From Verrucomicrobiota bacterium (lineage in GTDB: Bacteria > Verrucomicrobiota > Verrucomicrobiia > Limisphaerales > JAIPKD01): a stretch of DNA of 54,393 nucleotides. Where the stretch lies: positions 1 to 54,393 of the forward strand of contig JAIPKD010000011.1 in NCBI GenBank assembly GCA_021733835.1, given 5' to 3'. Below the pieces are notes generated by a model that worked only from the letters and a program-made list of their open reading frames with translations, did not search any database and was not told the DNA's origin. Positions 35,008 to 41,620 of this stretch are shown in pieces (positions within the stretch are counted from its first letter, which is position 1; each line of letters starts with the position of its first letter). The position numbers and the translations under genes are program-made.

Positions 35008-35128
35008 ATAACTTCTCCTATTGTTGTATTCTCTGGTTTATAATAATGAATATTGCTCCGTTGCTTGCAATATCCATTATAAATCCATAATTGTATATGT
35101 TATTATCATATTACTTAATAACATAATA

Positions 35129-35578
35129 TCATATTTTAGAATGCGCATTTAGATTTCTTTTGACTAAAATACCATATAATCCTACATTTAGCATCAACAC
35201 TAATACGATTACAGGTATTAATATTTCAATCGTTTTTGGTATTCCGAAAAGCTTACCCAAAACCCCGGTACAACCGCAATCATGTCCTCCTGTTAAATAA
35301 AACGATACGCGATACCATACATATAGTGTTACAAGAATTAATAATGCATAATCTGCGACAATTTTACCGGCACACCATATACAGATTAGTGCTACTAATA
35401 TTTCCAGCACAGATGCCAGAATGAACACATATTTATTAATAATATAGATGAACACCGGATTATACTGATTATGCGATGAATCACCGATTATCAGATCGGC
35501 AATATGCGATGCGGCGAACAAAGCGATTATTAATGCAATCGCATAATGCGAAAATTCGTTGTTTCTTGCTTTCCACAT
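35129..35578 (-). CDS. MauE/DoxX-like redox-associated membrane protein
   Basis: A 149-residue protein with four membrane helices, resembling the MauE/DoxX superfamily. Useful marks are NPVFIYIINKYVFILASVLEILVALICIWCAG for helices 1-2 and GGHDCGCTGVLGKLFGIP, a CxC motif in the loop before helix 4, like the CGCFG of MauE proteins. Such proteins are linked to disulphide formation or electron transfer near the membrane. It is the first gene of the AT-rich minus-strand group and is followed by the six-cysteine peptide gene, so a role in the peptide's disulphide chemistry is an attractive inference. No Shine-Dalgarno sequence is obvious. Confidence 0.72.
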   Translation of the reverse strand: MWKARNNEFSHYAIALIIALFAASHIADLIIGDSSHNQYNPVFIYIINKYVFILASVLEILVALICIWCAGKIVADYALLILVTLYVWYRVSFYLTGGHDCGCTGVLGKLFGIPKTIEILIPVIVLVLMLNVGLYGILVKRNLNAHSKI

Positions 35579-36135
35579 AACGTTTTTGCTTCCGACGCAT
35601 TTATTTTGAATTTTCAGTAGCTATTACTCATATTCACCTTTATGTCAACAACTATAATGATTATATATAAATTATTCCATCATTTCCATTGGCCTAAACA
35701 ATCACCGCCAACCACTTCATGTCATTCCTTAATCGCCAGGTTCGTTAACCAACAATCGATATTCACAGCTTATTTCATTAACTTTAAAAAAAAAAAAAAC
35801 GTGATGTCAACACCTAACGGTCATATTTCCGCAGATTTTTCAAAAAAAACCCAGATCACACCGAAATTCCGGCCAAAAATGGAGAAATTTATGCAAATGA
35901 TAGCGATTCCCCTATCAGAAACCAAACAGTTAGCACTTATTGTAAGCTACCATTAATGCCTGAGAAGTGATCGGCGAGGAGGCAATATCCGAAATACGAC
36001 TTACGACATTCAACATACCGATCAAAATCCCTCGCCAAACACGCAAAGATAGGATGAAGAAAGGCAGCAAAGCGGTTGAAATACTAAGCTTAAGGTCGAC
36101 CGCAACGGCGACTACGTTGGGGAAGAGGAGATAGT

Positions 36136-36170
36136 AAATCCCGTTAGGGATGAAATATCTATAGCAAAGA
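36136..36170 (+). repeat. Short palindromic repeat-like motif
   Basis: ATCCC-GTTA-GGGAT stem-loop at 36138-36151 followed by GAAATATCTATAGCAAA. I associate this pattern (a GGGAT arm followed by GAAATAT..TATAG) with short interspersed repeats in many environmental bacterial genomes; that is recollection, not a search result. Only one copy is seen here. Confidence 0.4.
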
Positions 36171-36201
36171 GGCCGACAAACAGAATATGTCCCGGTTTTA
36201 A

Positions 36202-36241
36202 GTGATTACGTGATTACGTGATTAAGTGATTACGTGATTAA
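36202..36241 (+). repeat. Five-unit 8-base tandem repeat
   Basis: Five consecutive copies of GTGATTAC or GTGATTAA without gaps, in gene-free DNA, followed by a GC-rich segment (GGTCTGAGATCCGCGGTC). It is probably a slippage-prone microsatellite. Confidence 0.85.
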
Positions 36242-36356
36242 GTGTTGAGCTGTTGAGTGGTCTGAGATCCGCGGTCAGCGGTCTGGGTGTTCACATTTCG
36301 GTCATGCTTTGATAATCGTGCTTTTGATTTATTCCTCTCGTACACGTTCACGTTCA

Positions 36357-36510
36357 CGATTCCGATTATTCGCAGTCGGTGATACTATATGAAAAACGTG
36401 AACGCGTACGTGAACGAGAACGCGAACGAGAGGGGTCACGGAGCGCGGCTGTGTCCGGAGGATCAGCCGCAGCGGCTTCGAATGCCACGGCTTTACTCGA
36501 TTACCAGGGG
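36357..36510 (+). repeat. REP-like palindromic element, copy 2
   Basis: Matches the reverse complement of 203-345. The core hairpin lies at 36445-36470 (GCGGCTG..TCC/GGA..CAGCCGC), with its stem conserved and the loop changed by one base. A GAACG-rich tract at about 36390-36432 pairs imperfectly with CCTCTCGTACACGTTCACGTTC at about 36333-36357, so the whole unit can form a larger imperfect cruciform. Confidence 0.75.
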
Positions 36511-36634
36511 CAACGGCATTTTTACATTGCCGCCGGAGCGCGTCCGAGGCACGTGGCGATATCACAGGCGATAATCGTTTTTACGATGACTTGACGAGGT
36601 GGTATATCTATATATTGAAACCGGCTGAACCTAC

Positions 36635-37789
36635 TCAAACGTTAAATTCCCTGGCGGCGTCGATCATGGCTTTAACATTTTCGACGGGCGCGTAGGAATC
36701 GATCTCGCATCCGGGCATGACCACGGCGGAGGTGTATGGTACCGTTGCTTCCAAGAAATCGTTGACCATGCGCTTTATCTCATCCGGCTTGGCGAAGCAG
36801 GCCTTTTGTGTGGTGGGCGCGTTCATGGCGCACTTCTTGCCTTCGAACCATTTTGCGGCCGTTTCGCACCATTTACGCCAATCCTGATCCATCGAGTAAT
36901 ACGGTTCATCATACTGAACCGCCTTACAAGGCATATCGGCTATGATTTCCATGGCCTGCGGCAGGTTTTTTCCGCAATGATGCATGAAAGGGTATTTAAA
37001 CAACTTACATGCTTTATCGACGAACGCCCGATCCGCGTAGCCGAACTCGTCCAATTGCCGCGGCCCCCAGGTCCTGGCGCCGCCCCACATACAGAAGAAT
37101 TCCGCGCCGTTGTTGATAAAGAATTCGTTGTAAAAGTCCAATGCGCCGAGGCGTTCTTCGGTTACCAAGTCCATATAATGCTTCATCTTGGCCTTATCTT
37201 CAGTGATGAGCCATTTCACGAAATTCTCGACACCGACAACGGCCTCGGCGTGGTTGCTCGGCGTGGCGCATCCCACGATGACGGGCACCGTCCTGTCCAT
37301 CTTCTCCTGAAACTCGAGGAGCTGCAATATGTGCGGAGTGAAATGGCTTGCGGCGCGTGAGGAGTCCATATACCGCGTATAGACCTTATCCTCGAAAAGC
37401 GCTATCGCCTCGTCCAGCGAGTTGGTCAACGGATGGAAAAGGACATAATCCTTTTTGCCGCGCACCTGAAAATACTTGTCCCTTTCTTCCGGCGGCACCA
37501 TGGAATCGAGCTGGTGTCCTATATCGACATATATCCATATAGCGTCGGTTCGCAAGTCCGCCCATGTCTTGAGGCAGGAGTCCGTTGTTTTGTCGACGTC
37601 GTTAAAGGTCTCGTCATGGCCGTAGCCCGCATAGGTTATTTGCCAATAATCGAGTTCGGGCGCGACCGGTATGAGGTCGACCGGTTTTCGTTCGAAGGCC
37701 GCGGCCATTCGTTCCCAGTGCGACATGCTCCCGATTGGTTCAATCTTGCCTTTGAGACGTTCCACCCAACTGTCTACTATTTCACTCAT
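36635..37789 (-). CDS. UroD-family cobalamin methyltransferase (MtaA/MtbA-like)
   Basis: A 384-residue protein of the uroporphyrinogen decarboxylase superfamily, in the branch that moves methyl groups between corrinoid proteins and an acceptor such as tetrahydrofolate or coenzyme M. The zinc-ligand pattern is visible: HHCGKN (His271/Cys272 region) and MPGCEIDSYAPVENVKAMIDAA (Cys361) in the C-terminal part. N-terminal MSHWERMAAAFERKPVDLIPVAPE is also typical. Its neighbours (corrinoid protein and DUF1638) strongly support a corrinoid demethylation or methyl-transfer pathway rather than heme synthesis. The methyl donor is unknown. Confidence 0.86.
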   Translation of the reverse strand: MSEIVDSWVERLKGKIEPIGSMSHWERMAAAFERKPVDLIPVAPELDYWQITYAGYGHDETFNDVDKTTDSCLKTWADLRTDAIWIYVDIGHQLDSMVPPEERDKYFQVRGKKDYVLFHPLTNSLDEAIALFEDKVYTRYMDSSRAASHFTPHILQLLEFQEKMDRTVPVIVGCATPSNHAEAVVGVENFVKWLITEDKAKMKHYMDLVTEERLGALDFYNEFFINNGAEFFCMWGGARTWGPRQLDEFGYADRAFVDKACKLFKYPFMHHCGKNLPQAMEIIADMPCKAVQYDEPYYSMDQDWRKWCETAAKWFEGKKCAMNAPTTQKACFAKPDEIKRMVNDFLEATVPYTSAVVMPGCEIDSYAPVENVKAMIDAAREFNV

Positions 37790-37796
37790 AAGAAAT

Positions 37797-38477
37797 TTAT
37801 TTTTTGTAAGTAACCGCGAATCCGTCGTCCATGGTAAGGCTGAGTATAACGGAAATCAGTTGATCGTGATTAAAGACGATGTCCAGGTACGGCTGCATTG
37901 CGCCTTTGAACCTGATAGCATTATGCAGCGCGATTACGCCGCCGTTGTTGAGTTTGGGGAAGAGAACTTTGAAGTAATCGACTTCATTCCCCTTTTCGGC
38001 GTCCATGAAAATCAGGTCGAACTTACCGTCGAGTTCACGTGTTACCTGGTGTGCGTCGCCTTCGATGCATGTTATCCGGTTGTCCAAGCCGGCGCTTTTG
38101 AAATTCTCGCGCGCCTCGAGTACGCGCTCGCGCTCGATCTCGATGGTTGTGAGTTGTCCGTCCGTAACCTCGAGCGCCGCGCCCATGTGGATGGCCGAAT
38201 AACCGATGAATGTACCTAGTTCGAGGACGTTCTTTGCCTGGAGCATATGCACAAGCAGATTGAGGAAGCGTCCGTCTTCGCGCGGCACGCTCAGGCCTGA
38301 GCGTCGGCGGCCGGATTCCATTTCGTCCAGGATTTGTTTTCGCGCCTCGTTCCATTCGGACGTCGCGCCGGTGGGTTCGGCCGCCTCAATGAGGCTATGC
38401 CCACCCTGCATGGCGGCCAAGAGACCGAGCGCGGACGCTGACTTTTGGACAAACTCTCTTCTTTTCATTGATGTCAT
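37797..38477 (-). CDS. Tat-exported class I O-methyltransferase-like protein
   Basis: A 226-residue protein. I chose ATG 38477, with GGAGA nine bases upstream; a longer frame to 38546 would overlap the corrinoid gene. The N-terminus MTSMKRREFVQKSASALGLLAAMQGG is a plausible twin-arginine signal. The remainder is a catechol/caffeoyl-CoA-type O-methyltransferase: NVLELGTFIGYSAIHMGAAL (motif I), TTIEIERERVLEARENFKSAG, FDLIFMDAEKGNEVDYF (metal-binding Asp) and NNGGVIALHNAI. A SAM-dependent enzyme outside the cytoplasm would be odd, since SAM is cytosolic. Either the signal is vestigial, the ligand is not SAM, or the protein has another function. It splits the corrinoid and UroD genes. Confidence 0.8.
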   Translation of the reverse strand: MTSMKRREFVQKSASALGLLAAMQGGHSLIEAAEPTGATSEWNEARKQILDEMESGRRRSGLSVPREDGRFLNLLVHMLQAKNVLELGTFIGYSAIHMGAALEVTDGQLTTIEIERERVLEARENFKSAGLDNRITCIEGDAHQVTRELDGKFDLIFMDAEKGNEVDYFKVLFPKLNNGGVIALHNAIRFKGAMQPYLDIVFNHDQLISVILSLTMDDGFAVTYKK

Positions 38478-38512
38478 AGATAATTCTCCTTTCCGGGAAT
38501 TACTGTTTTTTT

Positions 38513-39175
38513 TCAATTTTGAACGCCGCGTTTTTGTTCCATCCATTCACGCATGATTTCGACCGCTTCCCAGGCGTTTCCGGAAGCGCCGTCCGCGCCA
38601 AGCTCGCGGGCGGTTTCATTGTTTACCGACGGGCCGCCGCAGATGACCTTGATATCCTGCCGGACTCCGGCGTCCTTGAACATTTGAACCAGTTCGCGCG
38701 TATGCATAAAGGTCGAGGTCATATAGGTGCCTAGTCCGATAATATCCGGCGCGTGCTCGTTCACCGCCTGGAGCCAGGCTTCGTCCTTGACCGTCACGCC
38801 GAGGTCGACGACCTTGAATCCCGCAGCAGCGAACACAGCCGCTGCAACGTCCTTGCCCACGGTATGCACATCTCCGTAGATACTGCCTATGGCGATACAG
38901 CCGATGAACGATTCGGACGTCTGCGCTTGTATTAATGGGAATACGATTTTAAAGCCCTCTTTATAAACATCGCAGGCGACCATGACCTCGGGCAGGAATA
39001 TTTCGCCGCACTTGAACTGTTTGCCGGTGATCTCCATACCCTTTCCAAGGGCTGTTACCACCTCCACGGGAGTGCAGTCTTGTTCGAGCGCACGGTTTGT
39101 GTATGCCTCGATGTTTTTTATGTCGAGCTGAATGATTGCATCGGATATTCGATCCAGGATTTCTGCGTCGGCCAT
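38513..39175 (-). CDS. Corrinoid (B12-binding) methyltransferase protein
   Basis: A 220-residue corrinoid carrier of the MtbC/MttC/MtmC type. Residues about 1-85 form the B12-binding helical cap (LEQDCTPVEVVTALGKGMEITGKQFKCGEIFLPEVMVA). The Rossmann-like B12-binding domain follows with the lower-ligand motif D102-x-H104-x-x-G107 (GDVHTVGKDV), FKVVDLGVTV, GLGTYMTSTF and VICGGPSV. It would carry a methyl-Co(III) group between a substrate methyltransferase and the UroD-type methyltransferase. No dedicated MttB-type substrate methyltransferase is visible in the cluster. Confidence 0.93.
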   Translation of the reverse strand: MADAEILDRISDAIIQLDIKNIEAYTNRALEQDCTPVEVVTALGKGMEITGKQFKCGEIFLPEVMVACDVYKEGFKIVFPLIQAQTSESFIGCIAIGSIYGDVHTVGKDVAAAVFAAAGFKVVDLGVTVKDEAWLQAVNEHAPDIIGLGTYMTSTFMHTRELVQMFKDAGVRQDIKVICGGPSVNNETARELGADGASGNAWEAVEIMREWMEQKRGVQN

Positions 39176-39192
39176 AGATTTGTCCTCTGATT

Positions 39193-39960
39193 TTATCTTG
39201 CTTCTATGATATTATCTGATGCGACAGGGTAGACGGTTGATTGCGGTTGTACAATTAAAAAATCCTCATCCCACTCGCCTGAAATCCACTTTTCGAGGAG
39301 CCGGAGGTCGCCGTTGATACACTTGAACTCCCAGTTATAGTTCCCGCAAATCCGCCGCACCCGGTCTTTGGCCTCCGCCTGCGGGCCGAATGCGAACTCG
39401 ATGAACATACCTGTGGTGTAATTGAGCCGCCACCGGTCGGTGACACCGAGCAAGTACGCGGCGTTATCCTCGCCGTATTTCTCGACCAGCTCCTCGTAAG
39501 AACGTCCAAGATGAAATAAGGTCGACTGCTCAAATATATCGTCGTCCGTGTCGCGGACGGCTTCTTTACCCTTTTCGGCCACCGTCCGAAGCACGGGAAA
39601 GTCCAGCCAACCGGTAGTGAAGAAGTATGTGCCGGGATTAGCGCCGAACACCGCATTATACCTGCGCCGCGAGCCTAGGAAGAACGTCAGACAATCATGC
39701 GCACGCGGAATAACCAACGGCAATGAGCGCGCTTTCAATCCATTAAGCATTCGGTTGCAAAGGCCATAGCCTATCAGCACCGCATCGAACCTGTCCGCGG
39801 GAACTTCATCAACGCGCTCCTGCAATTGCACGCGTCCCTTTTCGGGATCATCATGATTACCGACAGGCAGGAATTCAAGGTCAAACAAGTGCGGCGACTC
39901 CGAGACGAATCGGCATATCTCACGGCGCGCGATTTCACATGCTATGAGCTTAAGGAGCAT
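39193..39960 (-). CDS. DUF1638 family protein
   Basis: A 255-residue cytosolic protein of the DUF1638 family, which often accompanies corrinoid methyltransferase genes. It starts MLLKLIACEIARREICRFV, and VLIGYGLCNRMLNGLKARSLPLVIPRAHDCLTFFLGSR contains conserved Cys and His residues that may bind metal or substrate. It is flanked by the corrinoid gene (17 bases) and mqnD (29 bases), so it is probably co-transcribed. The function of the family is unproven; involvement in corrinoid methyl transfer is inferred from the shared neighbourhood. Confidence 0.88.
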   Translation of the reverse strand: MLLKLIACEIARREICRFVSESPHLFDLEFLPVGNHDDPEKGRVQLQERVDEVPADRFDAVLIGYGLCNRMLNGLKARSLPLVIPRAHDCLTFFLGSRRRYNAVFGANPGTYFFTTGWLDFPVLRTVAEKGKEAVRDTDDDIFEQSTLFHLGRSYEELVEKYGEDNAAYLLGVTDRWRLNYTTGMFIEFAFGPQAEAKDRVRRICGNYNWEFKCINGDLRLLEKWISGEWDEDFLIVQPQSTVYPVASDNIIEAR

Positions 39961-39989
39961 AAACCGACAAATGCGTGGTTATTTGACCA

Positions 39990-40844
39990 TCAAGCATCGA
40001 CAAACTCGGGCTCGGGTATTGTGGGTAAGAGCCGCATTGCGACGGCGCGCTTATAGAACTCACGCACCGCCTCGCGTCCGCGTTCGCCGTAGTCGAGGGT
40101 CAACTCGTTCACGTACATGCCGATGAACCTGTCCGCATCACTCGATTCCATATCACCGGCAAACTTCAGACTATATTCGACGGCCTCATCCCTGTGTTCG
40201 AGACCGAATTCGATGCTTTGTTTCAGTATATTCGAAATTCGCCGCCGGCTCTGGGCATCGATCCGCTTATGAATCACATTCGCGCCCAGCGGCAACGGAA
40301 GTGAATCAGTCACACCGGCCCACCAGACTCCCAAGTCCTCACAAACCTGGAGGTTTTCACGCGCATAGGTGAGTTGTCCCTCGTGAATAATCAAACCAAC
40401 ATCGGCCTTGCCGGACTTCACCGCATCGAAAATCTTGTCGAACGGCACGACGATATAATCGATTTGCTCCGGTTTCTTTTCCAGCCACATCAGCATAGCA
40501 AGGAACGCGCTTGTCAGCTCGCCGGGGACGGCGATCCGTTTCCGCGCCACTTCTTCGCGCGAACAGGCATTGTCGGAAACAAGCAACGGCCCGTAGCCGT
40601 CGCCCATACTCGATCCGCATGGAAGGAGCATATAATGCCGCATGATGAAAGGGTAGGCGTGAAAGCTCACCGCTGTAATATCCAGCTCGCCGTTCAAGCC
40701 ACGCGCGTTCAGGGTTTGAATGTCATCCAAGATATGCCTAAAACTGAATTCGCCGGTATCGATCCGTTCCCTTGCCAGGGCATAGAACATAAAGGCGTCA
40801 TCCGGATCGGGCGAATGTCCAAGCGTCAACTCGCGTTTTTCCAT
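39990..40844 (-). CDS. mqnD: 1,4-dihydroxy-6-naphthoate synthase
   Basis: Catalyses a late step of the futalosine menaquinone pathway, converting cyclic dehypoxanthine futalosine to 1,4-dihydroxy-6-naphthoate. The 284-residue, periplasmic-binding-protein fold is recognisable: LGHSPDPDDAFMFYAL at the start, LNGELDITAVSFHAYP, and DVGLIIHEGQLTYA with the family's conserved His and Gln. It implies menaquinone made by the futalosine route and thus anaerobic or microaerobic respiration. mqnA, mqnB, mqnC and mqnE are not in the window. It lies at the head of the corrinoid operon, 29 bases before DUF1638. Confidence 0.92.
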   Translation of the reverse strand: MEKRELTLGHSPDPDDAFMFYALARERIDTGEFSFRHILDDIQTLNARGLNGELDITAVSFHAYPFIMRHYMLLPCGSSMGDGYGPLLVSDNACSREEVARKRIAVPGELTSAFLAMLMWLEKKPEQIDYIVVPFDKIFDAVKSGKADVGLIIHEGQLTYARENLQVCEDLGVWWAGVTDSLPLPLGANVIHKRIDAQSRRRISNILKQSIEFGLEHRDEAVEYSLKFAGDMESSDADRFIGMYVNELTLDYGERGREAVREFYKRAVAMRLLPTIPEPEFVDA

Positions 40845-40948
40845 AGCCCGAAACTACCGGGCAAACGTTCGATTGTCACGCAGGATGTTTTTGACGTGTT
40901 CAGGATGCCCCCGGCAAGCTGCTATTGCAGGTTTATCGCAATTGATTA

Positions 40949-41530
40949 TCAGCGGAACAGCATCCGAACGGTTTTGGCGAACACCTTTTTAAGTGAAAAG
41001 GCCTTTTTCACCTCCTTGATATCCTCGACGATAACTTCGCAACGATTACTGCACTCGGGGCATAAGGTAAGCGGTGTACGCCCCTTCAGGCCGATTCGAT
41101 GGATGCAATTATTGCAAAACGTCTTTGAGCAAATCGTGCAGCGAAACAGCGCCTTCTCGTCCGAATGATAAAAACAACAGGGCGATCCGTCGGGCAGATG
41201 CGCCGGCGCAGCCTTGGGTTTGAAGTCGACCTCGGGCACTCTAACCTCGGGGGGCACGTCAAGTCGCATTCCAACTTGACCGATCCTGATTACAGACCCG
41301 GAACCGACGACGGCCTGAGTCACGGGTACATCATCAACAAACGTCCCATTCGTTGACTCCAAGTCGTGAAGCATAACCTCCGTACCTTCAACCACGATAC
41401 GGCAATGAAAGGATGAAACGGAGGTATCCGATACTTGGATGCTGTTACCCGGATCACGTCCGAGTGTATTCTCACCTTCGCTGAGCTCGACGGGCTCCGA
41501 CTCGAATCCTGCAAAAAATAATCGCGCCAT
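40949..41530 (-). CDS. FHA domain protein with B-box-like zinc finger
   Basis: A 193-residue protein. Residues 1-95 form a forkhead-associated domain (LGRDPGNSIQV, SSFHCRI, LESTNGTFVDD), which binds phosphothreonine. Residues about 115-165 contain a Cys/His-rich module: PCCFYHSDEKALFRCTICSKTFCNNCIHRIG and LCPECSNRCE, resembling a B-box/treble-clef zinc finger. A basic tail rich in Lys and Arg follows (VKKAFSLKKVF). This combination suggests a cytosolic adaptor recognising phosphorylated proteins. No Ser/Thr kinase is adjacent. It precedes the giant NHL genes on the same strand, which may be coincidence. Confidence 0.85.
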   Translation of the reverse strand: MARLFFAGFESEPVELSEGENTLGRDPGNSIQVSDTSVSSFHCRIVVEGTEVMLHDLESTNGTFVDDVPVTQAVVGSGSVIRIGQVGMRLDVPPEVRVPEVDFKPKAAPAHLPDGSPCCFYHSDEKALFRCTICSKTFCNNCIHRIGLKGRTPLTLCPECSNRCEVIVEDIKEVKKAFSLKKVFAKTVRMLFR

Positions 41531-41620
41531 TACATGTCAATCGTTGAAGTTTATTGATTATGAAGCCCATCTTAACGATGAATGAATGTATTTCAATTAT
41601 AAATTTGATTTAATTAACAA

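Larger units (their letters stand above)
35579..36634. other. Gene-free, repeat-rich region
   Basis: About 1,050 bases between divergent composition zones: AT-rich to about 35950, then mixed. No coding frame has family features; one plus-strand frame (35642-35956) begins in an AT-rich stretch and crosses a long A-run, so I reject it. The region contains a short palindromic motif, five 8-base tandem repeats and the second REP-like element (separate entries). The promoter for the MauE-like gene should be at its left end. Confidence 0.55.

Noticed and set aside
35642-35956. 104-codon plus-strand open frame
   Set aside because: It has no family features, runs through a long A-tract and lies in AT-rich gene-free DNA where long frames occur by chance.
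36202-36241. CRISPR array
   Set aside because: The repeats are 8 bases, contiguous and without spacers, so this is a microsatellite. No cas genes are in the window.
40845-40948. Cobalamin riboswitch upstream of the corrinoid operon
   Set aside because: The gap is only about 100 bases and I see no B12-box or the expected multi-stem fold, so there is no support for a riboswitch.
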